Notes under the pieces: model-generated
Told to the model about the DNA's origin: nothing
Database searches by the model: none
What the model saw: only the letters and a program-made list of their open reading frames with translations
Part shown: piece after piece, positions 1-7,714 of the stretch
How the letters are laid out: each line of letters starts with the position of its first letter
Position numbering within the stretch: position 1 is the stretch's first letter
Made by a program: the position numbers and the translations under genes
Assembly: GCA_964479045.1 (NCBI GenBank)
Contig: CAYZJI010000003.1
Location: forward strand, 62,001 to 126,000
Source of the DNA: 2-02-FULL-47-50 sp964479045
GTDB taxonomy: Bacteria; Pseudomonadota; Gammaproteobacteria; Eutrophobiales; Eutrophobiaceae
Reading direction: 5' to 3'
DNA length: 64,000 nt

Positions 1-282
1 GCCCGAACCATAGTCAGCAGTATGGTGGCCGGCAAGACACCGGCAGAAGTTCTGCTGATGGCAAATAATATTGCTCTGGCGCTCAGTGAGCAGGGTCTGT
101 GTGACAAGGAAGCAGTGCAGTCCATGATGGATGCCGGTATCCCGTTTGATAATGCTGTAACTGCGATTGTCGAGGCCTGTAATCTCTCCGGCCCCAGATT
201 ATCAGCGCTGACCCGTTCACTTGCCTTGGGTATGTCCGGTGGAAGTGGGGGTGCCAGCATGGACGAGCCCATAAGTCCCTGA
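1..282 (+). CDS. C-terminal fragment of an unknown protein (5' end outside window)
   Basis: The reading frame is open from the first base and ends with TGA at 280-282, so the gene probably starts before the window. An internal ATG at 22 is possible but has no clear ribosome binding site inside the window. The visible 93 residues are mostly helix-forming, with two similar segments ending in alanine-rich turns, then a Gly/Ser-rich tail (GMSGGSGG). I do not recognise the family. It is followed by a hairpin and a long non-coding stretch before the exopolysaccharide operon, so it may belong to a separate upstream unit. Confidence 0.55.
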   Translation, partial: ARTIVSSMVAGKTPAEVLLMANNIALALSEQGLCDKEAVQSMMDAGIPFDNAVTAIVEACNLSGPRLSALTRSLALGMSGGSGGASMDEPISP

Positions 283-287
283 AATTC

Positions 288-314
288 ATGGCTACCATGC
301 ACCTTGGTGGCCAT
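288..314 (+). terminator. Hairpin after the first gene, possible terminator
   Basis: Arms ATGGCTACCA (288-297) and TGGTGGCCAT (305-314) pair over 10 positions (one G-T type) around a 7-nt loop, six bases after the stop codon at 282. No T-run follows, so it is at best a weak or factor-dependent terminator. Confidence 0.35.
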
Positions 315-409
315 CAGTTGCCCCACCTGTTTATGCATCACCCGTCATAGCGGTTTGCGTCCGCGCCTCATATTTTATCCTGTCAGTTATGTCCTTGATA
401 TACGCATAA

Positions 410-430
410 AATGCGACAATTTGTCGCATT
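410..430. promoter_or_regulatory. 10-bp inverted repeat upstream of the exopolysaccharide operon, candidate operator or enhancer site
   Basis: Perfect arms AATGCGACAA and TTGTCGCATT flank a single T. The site lies about 320 bp upstream of a sigma-54-like promoter (733-749) in an otherwise empty 497-bp gap (283-779), the kind of distance at which an enhancer-binding protein could act. The symmetric arms are directly visible; the regulatory role is inference. Apart from this, the hairpin at 288-314 and the promoter candidate, I see nothing in 283-779. Confidence 0.45.
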
Positions 431-732
431 GGAACAGCGTCTCAAAATAAAGACAATAGTCCTCATACACCCCCCTGTTTGTGGGTCTCTCATCCGGTGT
501 AATCAAGTCAAAACCCATATCTGTACCAAGATGTAGTTAAATTCAGACAGATTATGACTTTTAAACAGCAATTTAATATTCATATTTATCAATAAGCTAT
601 AGAGTTATTTGCTTTTCTGTGTGAGAATTATGTCAGTATGGATAATTGTCGAAATTTTTAACACAATTACAGGCTGTGTTCTGGTTCACATTTTGAACCG
701 GTTTTTGGGGGAAAAATGGGAAAGTTTCAATC

Positions 733-749
733 TTGGCTTGAAATGTGCT
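733..749 (+). promoter_or_regulatory. Candidate sigma-54 (-24/-12) promoter for the exopolysaccharide operon
   Basis: TTGGCTTGAAATGTGCT has the invariant GG and GC dinucleotides separated by exactly 10 nt and matches most of the consensus YTGGCACGRNNNTTGCW. Transcription would begin near 761, about 19 nt before the ATG at 780 chosen for the first gene. A GG-N10-GC match can occur by chance, so this is a candidate only. Confidence 0.4.
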
Positions 750-779
750 GTGTACGTCGAAAATTATAATTCTTCGGCG

Positions 780-2174
780 ATGAAACTATTCAAGTTCATT
801 CTTTTTTGCATGCTGTTCACTTCCTCAGCCGCCGCTAATGATGGCCTGATGGGTATTGGCAGTATTCAGATTTCATCAGCCATGGCAAATGATGGCTTGA
901 TAGGTATTGGCAGTATTCAGATTCAAGGTTCGCCTGTTTCCCTGGCCAGCAGTGTCGGTCTGGTTGGTATGGGCGCAGCTGGCATCAGCCATGGACCGGA
1001 ACGTGGTGAGCTCTCGGGCGACCGCATGGATCTCAAACTTGATGATGATGTGGGCATGGTGGGCCGCAAAATCGGCCCCGGCCGGGTGCTGCCGGATATC
1101 AAGATGAAGTTGCAATACAATGACAATCTGACGTTGGAAAGTGCAAATCAGATCAACACATTTGCAACTGTCATCTCACCACACGTGGCCTACGTTGTTT
1201 CAGATAAAACCAGAAAGTTTGTACTGGATTACATCCTGGAGGCCGCGTTTCATGAAGCCAGTAGCAATGACGATTACGCAGATAATCGCGTGCGTGCCAG
1301 TTTTGATTATCAACCTACCAGCCGTATCTCGACATCCGTTTTCAGTGAATTCAGAAATTCTCACGATGGCCGTGGAACGGGGCGGGCAGAAGCCGGGCGT
1401 GGAATTACGCAGGCCAGCCTTGATGAATGGCATGCCTGGGGCCTGGGCGGCATATTTGCGTATGGGGCTACATCAGCCAAAGGCCGCCTGGAATTTGAAA
1501 GCGTTTATCAGAACAAAGTCTACGATACGAACCGCCAGTTCACGTTTTCACGCGATCGCTCCGAGCTTATGGGTGTTGGCAGGTTTTTTTACCGGCTTCG
1601 CCCGAAGACTTCCCTGGTATTTGAAGGACGCCTCACAGATTATGATTATCATCGGGATGCACCGGGCACACCGAGTCTTGACGGTATCTATGCCACATTA
1701 CTCACTGGGGTGACGTGGGAAGCAACGTACAAGACCACTGGCTTTGCCAAGATTGGTGTCAATACACGCGAGTTTGAATCCAGCCAGCGGGAGAGCGCAG
1801 GCGGGTTTACCTGGCAAGTAGGCTTTGATTGGCTGCCCAGATCCTACTCGAAAGTGCATTTTGAGACCGCCCAGGTCATCGATGAAACTGAGGGCACTGG
1901 TGATGCGATAGATACCAGTTATGTGCTGATGAACTGGGAACATTTCTGGAAAGACAGGTTCAGCACTCTGGCACAGATAACCTATTCCGATTCAACCATA
2001 GATAACACCAACCGCGAAGATACTTCTTATGAAGCGATAGTATCGGCTAATTATGCATTCCGCCACTGGCTGACGCTCGGGGCCGGTTACCGCCGCCAGT
2101 CTCTGGATTCAACGGACGGCAGGTTTGATTATGATCAAAATCTTGTCGAGATTACCCTGGACGTGATTTTCTAG
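780..2174 (+). CDS. Outer-membrane beta-barrel protein of the exopolysaccharide cluster
   Basis: The frame is open from a TTG at 609, but I chose the ATG at 780 because a clear signal peptide follows (MKLFKFILFCMLFTSSAAA), giving 464 residues. The mature N-terminus carries two near-identical copies of ANDGL(M/I)GIGSIQI. The rest is rich in alternating polar/hydrophobic strands with aromatic residues and ends in a typical barrel terminus (VEITLDVIF). This resembles the putative beta-barrel porin 2 (BBP2_2/EpsL-like) proteins found beside exopolysaccharide export genes, where they probably help the polymer cross the outer membrane. The family call is from pattern and context; the transport role is inferred. 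Confidence 0.7.
   Translation: MKLFKFILFCMLFTSSAAANDGLMGIGSIQISSAMANDGLIGIGSIQIQGSPVSLASSVGLVGMGAAGISHGPERGELSGDRMDLKLDDDVGMVGRKIGPGRVLPDIKMKLQYNDNLTLESANQINTFATVISPHVAYVVSDKTRKFVLDYILEAAFHEASSNDDYADNRVRASFDYQPTSRISTSVFSEFRNSHDGRGTGRAEAGRGITQASLDEWHAWGLGGIFAYGATSAKGRLEFESVYQNKVYDTNRQFTFSRDRSELMGVGRFFYRLRPKTSLVFEGRLTDYDYHRDAPGTPSLDGIYATLLTGVTWEATYKTTGFAKIGVNTREFESSQRESAGGFTWQVGFDWLPRSYSKVHFETAQVIDETEGTGDAIDTSYVLMNWEHFWKDRFSTLAQITYSDSTIDNTNREDTSYEAIVSANYAFRHWLTLGAGYRRQSLDSTDGRFDYDQNLVEITLDVIF
834..932 (+). repeat. In-frame tandem duplication encoding ANDGL-GIGSIQI twice
   Basis: Two copies of a segment of about 39 bp (near 834-872 and 885-923) encode ANDGLMGIGSIQI and ANDGLIGIGSIQI, joined by a short spacer. 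They lie just after the predicted signal-peptide cleavage site of the barrel protein. The copies differ at several third-codon positions, so the duplication is not very recent. Confidence 0.7.
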
Positions 2175-2348
2175 CGGCAGGTTCAGCTCTTTACACCAGC
2201 AGAACTCCGGCACCCCAGAGTCACCCGTTCTGACAGAACATTCATAACGGCATACGGTCTCAGCATGAGCAGGCATTCTGATTCGCTCCGGGGTAGGACG
2301 GGTATGCTAAAATTCCATTATGGCAGTGATTTTTTCAAGACGACCTCT

Positions 2349-2927
2349 ATGCAACGATATATCATGGGCAGGCATTTTATCCTCCGGCTATGGCTGATCC
2401 TGTTTTTGTTTCCGGCGGAGGGATTTGCGGTCGAACAGGAAACGGAAAACACGGTTCACGATTCGTTTACTGACTATGTTCTCAATACCGGGGACAAACT
2501 GCGCATCCAGGTATATGGTGAGGATGATCTCTATCTGGAAACACGGGTCAGCGATACTGGCATTATTTCATATCCCTTTCTGGGCAATATCAAGGTCATT
2601 GGTATAACCCCACCACAGCTTGAGCAATTAATTACAAGTCAACTCAAGGATGGTTATCTGGTTGATCCAAAAGTCTCCGTGGACATACTGGAATACCGCC
2701 TGTTTTATGTGAATGGTGAAGTCGAGGCACCGGGGGGGTTTCCGTTTCAACCCGGGATTACCGTGCGCAAAGCCATTTCCATTGCAGGAGGGTTCAAGGA
2801 ACGCGCATCAAAAGAAGAAATTTTCATAATCCGTGAGGGCAATGCCAATGGCAAACCTGCAAAAGCAGGCCTGGATGACAAGGTCAATCCGGGTGACATC
2901 ATCACTGTAGAGGAAAGTTTTTTCTGA
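2349..2927 (+). CDS. Polysaccharide export protein, Wza-like (Poly_export + SLBB)
   Basis: Part of the polysaccharide secretion channel of the outer membrane. The frame extends back to ATG 2265, but ATG 2349 is preferred because a hydrophobic export signal (HFILRLWLILFLFPAEGFA) follows closely; 192 residues result. Residues about 30-115 show the Poly_export pattern (YVLNTGDKLRIQVYGEDDL, then VSDTGIISYPFLGNIKV), and the segment with FYVNGEVEAPGGFPFQPG fits an SLBB repeat. At this length it is a short form, lacking the long C-terminal part of E. coli Wza, as is common in exosortase-type clusters. No lipobox cysteine is visible at the signal end. It is followed after 8 nt by the Wzc-like gene, so co-expression is expected. 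Confidence 0.85.
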   Translation: MQRYIMGRHFILRLWLILFLFPAEGFAVEQETENTVHDSFTDYVLNTGDKLRIQVYGEDDLYLETRVSDTGIISYPFLGNIKVIGITPPQLEQLITSQLKDGYLVDPKVSVDILEYRLFYVNGEVEAPGGFPFQPGITVRKAISIAGGFKERASKEEIFIIREGNANGKPAKAGLDDKVNPGDIITVEESFF

Positions 2928-2935
2928 GCAAAATT

Positions 2936-5149
2936 ATGAACGATCCTTCAACTGAAAATGTGATACGTGATGTGCAGGTGGATGAGGAAGAGATCAGCCT
3001 GAGGGAAAGTTTTCACGTTCTTTCAAGGTACAAGTGGGCCATCATTGGTCTGACCAGCATCGTCACTATCCTGTCTGCCCTGTATGTAAATACCCTGCCA
3101 CGTGTTTACCGGGCCACGGCCATCGTCATGCTTGAGTCCGAGGGTGAGAACGTAGTCAAGATCGAGCAGGTGTATGGCATGCCCAACGCCTATTACGAAT
3201 ACTACCAGACACAACTGGGGGTAATACGTTCGAGAGGGATGGTGGAACGCCTTGTCTATAAACTCAACCTGGTCAACCACCCCGCGTTTGATCCTTCACG
3301 GCAGCAGATCGAGCAACCCGGTTTTTCATGGAAAAAATTTTTCAGGATCGACTCCGGGGTGGAGGATATTCCACGACCTGTGTTGATGGATGAGGCAGCC
3401 CGTCACAAATCTGTGATAGATGCAGTTGCCGGCATGCTGTCTGTTTCACTGGTCACGGACAGTCAGCTTATAAAGGTCGGTGTTGATTCGACAGATCCGG
3501 AATTGGCGGCATTACTTGCCAATGGTATGGCCGAGGTTTATATCCAGAGTGGGCTTGATGAGCAGCTTGAAGCTACACGCAAGGCAACAGAGTGGATTAA
3601 TGTCCAGATGAAGGATTTGAAAGAGAAGGTTGATGAATCCGAACGTGCCTTGCAGGCGTTTCTGGACAGGGAAAAACTGGTGGATGCGAAAGGGGTGGAC
3701 AGTATAGCCGTTAATACACTGGACAACATTTCAAAACAACTGATCGACGCTAAACGCAATCGATCTGAAGCCGAGGCTATACACCGGCAAGTGATAGCAC
3801 TGGAAGGGCAGCCGATAGAAGCCTATGAATCCATCCCTGCAGTTCTGAACCATTCTGCTGTGCAAGATGCAAAGAGTAACCAGATACAGGCGGCAAAAAA
3901 AGTCAAAGAGCTGGAAGAGCGCTACGGCCAGAAACATCCCAAGCTGATTGCCGCAAAGGCTGAACTTGATGTGGCCAACAGTAATCTCAGGAACCAGATT
4001 CTGTATGTCGTCGATTCAGTAAAAAAGGAATTTGCAGTTACGCAGGCGGAAGAATCCCATCTGGAATCGTCTTATCATCAGACCAAGCAGGAAATAGGCG
4101 ATATCAATCGCAGTGGATATGAATTAAAGACACTGGAACATGAAGTGGAATCCAACCGGCAGTTGTATGACATGTTTCTTACCCGCCTCAAGGAAACCAC
4201 TGTAACCGATAATCTGCAGACGCCGAATGCACGGATCATTGAACGCGCCATCGTGCCCGGGGCCCCCTATAAACCAAACAAAAACAAATTTATCCTCCTC
4301 TCGCTTATTGCCGGACTGCTAATCAGTTTGTCACTGGTATTCATGATCGAGAAACTCGATAACACGATTAATGACAGTAATGCAGTGGAAAACAAGTTAT
4401 TTCTTCCTGTATTGAGCATACTGCCCAGAGTAAACACATGGAAGACCAGAGAAAGGCGAAAGATGCGATACTTTACAGACAAGAAACATTCGGGTTTTTC
4501 TGAAAACATAAGGACCATCCGCACCAGTATATTACTCAATGATATCGACACAACCGGCAAGACTGTGCTGGTTACCTCGTCCATTCCGGGTGAGGGCAAA
4601 AGCATGGTCTCCGTGAATCTGGCGCTGGCGCTTGCACAGATGGGTAAAACCCTGCTGATTGATGGTGACATGCGTAAACCAGTGCTGGCAAAGGTATTTG
4701 GGCTGCAAAAGCATACCGGCCTGACGCAGTTCATCTCCGGTGCCAATCGCCTGGAAGATTCGATACATTATTTTGAGGAAGACAAGGTTTATGTCATGCC
4801 AGTGGGACAAATACCTTCCAATCCGCTTGAATTACTCTCGTCGAACCGGTTTGAAAAATCTCTGGAAGCGCTGAAGAAAGCATTCACCTATATTGTGATT
4901 GACAGTGCGCCTGCCGTTCCCGTGAGTGATCCCGTGGTGTTAAGCCGCATGGTCAATACTGTGATTTATGTCGTCAAGGCCCACGATACACCCTTTCAGG
5001 TGGCCCGCACCGGTATCAAGAAGCTGCAGCAGGTGGATGCCAATATCATTGGTGTTGTACTAAACCAGTTGAACCCTGCCAAGCGTCCCGGTCGATATGG
5101 CTATGGCGAGTATGACTATTACACCTATTACGGGTATCACAAGAGCTAG
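2936..5149 (+). CDS. Polysaccharide co-polymerase fused to bacterial tyrosine kinase (Wzc-like)
   Basis: This inner-membrane protein of 737 residues controls polysaccharide chain length and export through autophosphorylation. It has an N-terminal Wzz domain with TM1 near 34-52, a long coiled-coil periplasmic region (about 200-430), TM2 near 445-465, and a cytoplasmic BY-kinase domain. The kinase shows Walker A (IPGEGKS, residues 550-556), Walker A' (LLIDGDMRKP, about 573-582) and a C-terminal tyrosine cluster (YGYGEYDYYTYYGY), the usual autophosphorylation tail. It lies between the Wza-like protein and the CpsB-type phosphatase, its expected functional partners. Confidence 0.92.
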   Translation: MNDPSTENVIRDVQVDEEEISLRESFHVLSRYKWAIIGLTSIVTILSALYVNTLPRVYRATAIVMLESEGENVVKIEQVYGMPNAYYEYYQTQLGVIRSRGMVERLVYKLNLVNHPAFDPSRQQIEQPGFSWKKFFRIDSGVEDIPRPVLMDEAARHKSVIDAVAGMLSVSLVTDSQLIKVGVDSTDPELAALLANGMAEVYIQSGLDEQLEATRKATEWINVQMKDLKEKVDESERALQAFLDREKLVDAKGVDSIAVNTLDNISKQLIDAKRNRSEAEAIHRQVIALEGQPIEAYESIPAVLNHSAVQDAKSNQIQAAKKVKELEERYGQKHPKLIAAKAELDVANSNLRNQILYVVDSVKKEFAVTQAEESHLESSYHQTKQEIGDINRSGYELKTLEHEVESNRQLYDMFLTRLKETTVTDNLQTPNARIIERAIVPGAPYKPNKNKFILLSLIAGLLISLSLVFMIEKLDNTINDSNAVENKLFLPVLSILPRVNTWKTRERRKMRYFTDKKHSGFSENIRTIRTSILLNDIDTTGKTVLVTSSIPGEGKSMVSVNLALALAQMGKTLLIDGDMRKPVLAKVFGLQKHTGLTQFISGANRLEDSIHYFEEDKVYVMPVGQIPSNPLELLSSNRFEKSLEALKKAFTYIVIDSAPAVPVSDPVVLSRMVNTVIYVVKAHDTPFQVARTGIKKLQQVDANIIGVVLNQLNPAKRPGRYGYGEYDYYTYYGYHKS

Positions 5150-5173
5150 AGTTTCAGATCAACGGCAGCCGGC

Positions 5174-5911
5174 ATGATAGACATGCATTGCCATCTGTTA
5201 CCCGGCGTTGATGACGGCGCCAAAACCATGGAGCAGGCCATTGAGCTGGCACAAATCGCCGTGCAGAATGGAATTACCCATGCTGTACTGACGCCCCACA
5301 TCACTCCAGGTCGTTATGACAACTCTCCGGAAAATCTTGCCCCGGTATTTGCCCGGTTTTCCACAGCATTGAAAACACATAACATTCCGCTCCAGGTCGC
5401 GCTCGCCGCAGAAATGCGGATTGATCCACTGATTATGGAAATGGCCGAAGCGGGTACACTTCCATATGTGGGAGAATACGAAGGTCACAAGTTGTTATTG
5501 CTGGAATTTCCGCATGCGATGATCCCGCCGGGCAGTCTTGAGCTTGTTGACTGGCTTATGCGCCGCCAGATCAGGCCATTGATCGCCCATCCAGAACGAA
5601 ACCAGTCGATTATCAGAAATCTGCTTAACATCGAGCCCTATATCAAGGCCGGATGTCTATTACAACTCACGGCAGGATCATTGACCGGTATATTCGGGCC
5701 GGGACCAAAAACTTCAGCATTGAAACTCATTCAGCGTGGCTGGATCAAAATTGTGGCCAGTGATGCCCATAACAACAGGACCAGACTGCCGGAGATCGAG
5801 TCAGCCAGAAGTGAACTGGAAAAAATTCTCGGTAAGGAAACGTCCTGGTTGATGGTGAGAGAGTGGCCCATGCAGATGACAAGCTGTCATTTTAAATTCA
5901 AACCGGCCTGA
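5174..5911 (+). CDS. Tyrosine-protein phosphatase, CpsB/CapC (PHP) family
   Basis: Predicted metal-dependent phosphatase that would dephosphorylate the tyrosine tail of the Wzc-like kinase encoded 24 nt upstream. The PHP-fold metal motif is visible at the N-terminus (MIDMHCHLLPGVDDGA, with H5, H7 and the DD pair). Further metal-ligand motifs are LTPHI (about residues 40-44), AHPERN (about 140) and SDAHN (about 196-200). At 245 residues it has the normal family length. This PHP type replaces the low-molecular-weight phosphatase (Wzb) of E. coli capsule systems. Cytoplasmic, with no signal peptide. Confidence 0.9.
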   Translation: MIDMHCHLLPGVDDGAKTMEQAIELAQIAVQNGITHAVLTPHITPGRYDNSPENLAPVFARFSTALKTHNIPLQVALAAEMRIDPLIMEMAEAGTLPYVGEYEGHKLLLLEFPHAMIPPGSLELVDWLMRRQIRPLIAHPERNQSIIRNLLNIEPYIKAGCLLQLTAGSLTGIFGPGPKTSALKLIQRGWIKIVASDAHNNRTRLPEIESARSELEKILGKETSWLMVREWPMQMTSCHFKFKPA

Positions 5912-5913
5912 CG

Positions 5914-6597
5914 ATGGAAACAAGGCGATATGTCATTTGCAGTGTGTTTATTGTGATACTGCTCATGTCTACCTTGCTTGCTGTATCAAGGGGCATGGCC
6001 TCTGTTTATGCTTATACAGCCGGTTCAGTATTGAGTAATTTGCGGAACCAGACCGTGCAACCGGGACAGATAGACTGGCCGGTCGTTCGTCAAAATCTTG
6101 AAAAGGCATTGGCATACGATGCCGATAATCCACAGTATGCCAATCAGCTGGGTTCAGCATATGAAGCGGAATACCTGTACAGTGAAGTGGGTGATACGCA
6201 GGCAGAGGCGCACCGGCAACGGGCCTTTGAATATTATCTCAAGGCCCTGAAGAGGAGGCCTGCGTGGCCGTATGACTGGGTATATCTGGCCCTGGTCAGC
6301 TATCGCCTGGGAAAAACAGATGATGATTTCAAACACGCCTTGTTCAGGGCATATGAACTGGGCCCATGGGAGGACCATGCGCTCTATATTATAGCCGATA
6401 TCGGCATGCATCACTGGTTTGAGTTTTCCGAAACGGAGCAGGCTTTTGTGCTTGATGTAATCAGACAGGGATTGAACAGCAGGACTGGCGGGATGGCTAT
6501 GATCAGGCTGGCCTGGCGTTACGACATGCTTGACCGGATATGTCCATCACTTGTCACTGCAAACACTGAAGTTGTGAAGTTCTGTCGTGAATTATAA
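5914..6597 (+). CDS. VpsP-like membrane-anchored TPR protein of the polysaccharide cluster
   Basis: Begins 2 nt after the phosphatase stop, so it is the last gene of the operon. One N-terminal transmembrane helix (about residues 7-29) is followed by a region resembling two or three tetratricopeptide helices (VRQNLEKALAYDADNPQYANQLGSAY; AFEYYLKALKRRPAWPYDWVYLA). Overall layout and position resemble VpsP-family polysaccharide biosynthesis proteins, whose biochemical role is poorly defined. The protein probably sits in the inner membrane with its repeats in the periplasm as an assembly scaffold; this role is inference. Confidence 0.65.
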   Translation: METRRYVICSVFIVILLMSTLLAVSRGMASVYAYTAGSVLSNLRNQTVQPGQIDWPVVRQNLEKALAYDADNPQYANQLGSAYEAEYLYSEVGDTQAEAHRQRAFEYYLKALKRRPAWPYDWVYLALVSYRLGKTDDDFKHALFRAYELGPWEDHALYIIADIGMHHWFEFSETEQAFVLDVIRQGLNSRTGGMAMIRLAWRYDMLDRICPSLVTANTEVVKFCREL

Positions 6598-6614
6598 TTG
6601 CCGGGTAGTCATAT

Positions 6615-7634
6615 TCAGACCAGCCTGCGAATTACCGCTTCCGTATATTCACGAGTGGTGGCCTTGCCCCCAAGATCTGCAGTCCTGATCTGATCTTCCT
6701 GCAAAACCCGGGTAATTGCAGTTTTAAGTTTTGTGGACAAACCATGAAGGTTGCAGTGTTCCAGCATCATGGCCGCTGCCAGCATCAGGGCAGTCGGATT
6801 GGCGATACCTTTTCCGGCAATGTCTGGTGCGGTGCCGTGTACTGCCTCAAATATGGCAGCATCACGGCCAATATTGCCACCGGGAGCAAGACCCAGCCCG
6901 CCCACCAGTCCTGCAATTTCATCTGAAAGAATATCGCCGAACATATTGGTGGTGACGATCACATCAAACTGTGAAGGATTGATCACCAGTTGCATGGCGG
7001 TGTTGTCCACGATCCGTTCTTCAATCTTGAGTTTTGATTCGTAAGCCTTGCCGATGTCCAGCGCGGTTTCCAGGAACAGACCAGTGAGTGCCTTGAGAAT
7101 GTTGGCTTTGTGCACGATGGTGACTTTCTTCCGTCCGTGACTGACAGCGTAATTGAAGGCAAACTCCGCAATCCGGCGGCAGCCGCTGCGGGTGATGATG
7201 CCGAGGGCTTCTGCAACGGCTTTGGGGTCGCCATCAATCGGGACAAAATGTTCAACCCCGACGTACAAGCCTTCCATGTTTTCCCGGATCAGGACAAGAT
7301 CAATGTTATCAAAGCGCCCACCATGGATCTGGGTGACTGCGGGCCGGACATTCGCGAACAGCTGGAATTCTTCGCGTAGTCTTACATTGGCAGAACGAAA
7401 CCCCTTGCCAATCGGCGTAGTAAGGGGGGCCTTGAGTGCGAGTTTGGTAGAACGGATGTTATCCAGCATGGCGGAAGGCAGAGGGTCACCGTACTTTTCA
7501 AAGGCACCCATGCCAGCCTCAAAACGTTGCCATTCAAATGGAGCGCCCAGAGCATCGAGCACTGCCACCGTGGCAGAAATGATCTCGGGTCCGATACCAT
7601 CACCTTCGATCAGGGTTGCAGCAATTTTTTTTAT
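6615..7634 (-). CDS. Isocitrate dehydrogenase, NAD-dependent type, apparently starting on ATA
   Basis: Oxidative decarboxylation of isocitrate to 2-oxoglutarate in the TCA cycle. The isocitrate-type substrate loop is seen as RSANVRLREEF, and HGTAPDIAG has Asp-Ile where NADP enzymes have Lys-Tyr, pointing to NAD. The conserved start IAATLIEGDGIGPE lies upstream of the first ordinary start codon (GTG at 7568), and no ATG, GTG or TTG occurs in frame between that motif and the preceding stop. The best start is ATA at 7634, six nt after an AGGGG ribosome-binding sequence, giving 339 residues (MKKIAATL...), the usual length. ATT at 7625 is the alternative. A base-call error (ATG read as ATA) is possible. 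Confidence 0.85.
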   Translation of the reverse strand: MKKIAATLIEGDGIGPEIISATVAVLDALGAPFEWQRFEAGMGAFEKYGDPLPSAMLDNIRSTKLALKAPLTTPIGKGFRSANVRLREEFQLFANVRPAVTQIHGGRFDNIDLVLIRENMEGLYVGVEHFVPIDGDPKAVAEALGIITRSGCRRIAEFAFNYAVSHGRKKVTIVHKANILKALTGLFLETALDIGKAYESKLKIEERIVDNTAMQLVINPSQFDVIVTTNMFGDILSDEIAGLVGGLGLAPGGNIGRDAAIFEAVHGTAPDIAGKGIANPTALMLAAAMMLEHCNLHGLSTKLKTAITRVLQEDQIRTADLGGKATTREYTEAVIRRLV

Positions 7635-7714
7635 AAGAGGCCCCTGTTTTTACCAGCAGTAGTAGTTTTTATTTTGACCACTTGCTGCAGATGGTCATGA
7701 TAATAAAAATACGG

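Noticed and set aside
1..6597. An exosortase/PEP-CTERM sorting system in the polysaccharide region
   Set aside because: The gene set resembles those clusters, but no exosortase or PEP-CTERM substrate is encoded within the window.
7621..7640. Programmed frameshifting on the 8-A run at the start of isocitrate dehydrogenase
   Set aside because: The frame is already open through the run, and neither alternative frame has an ATG start upstream, so slippage would not supply a start.
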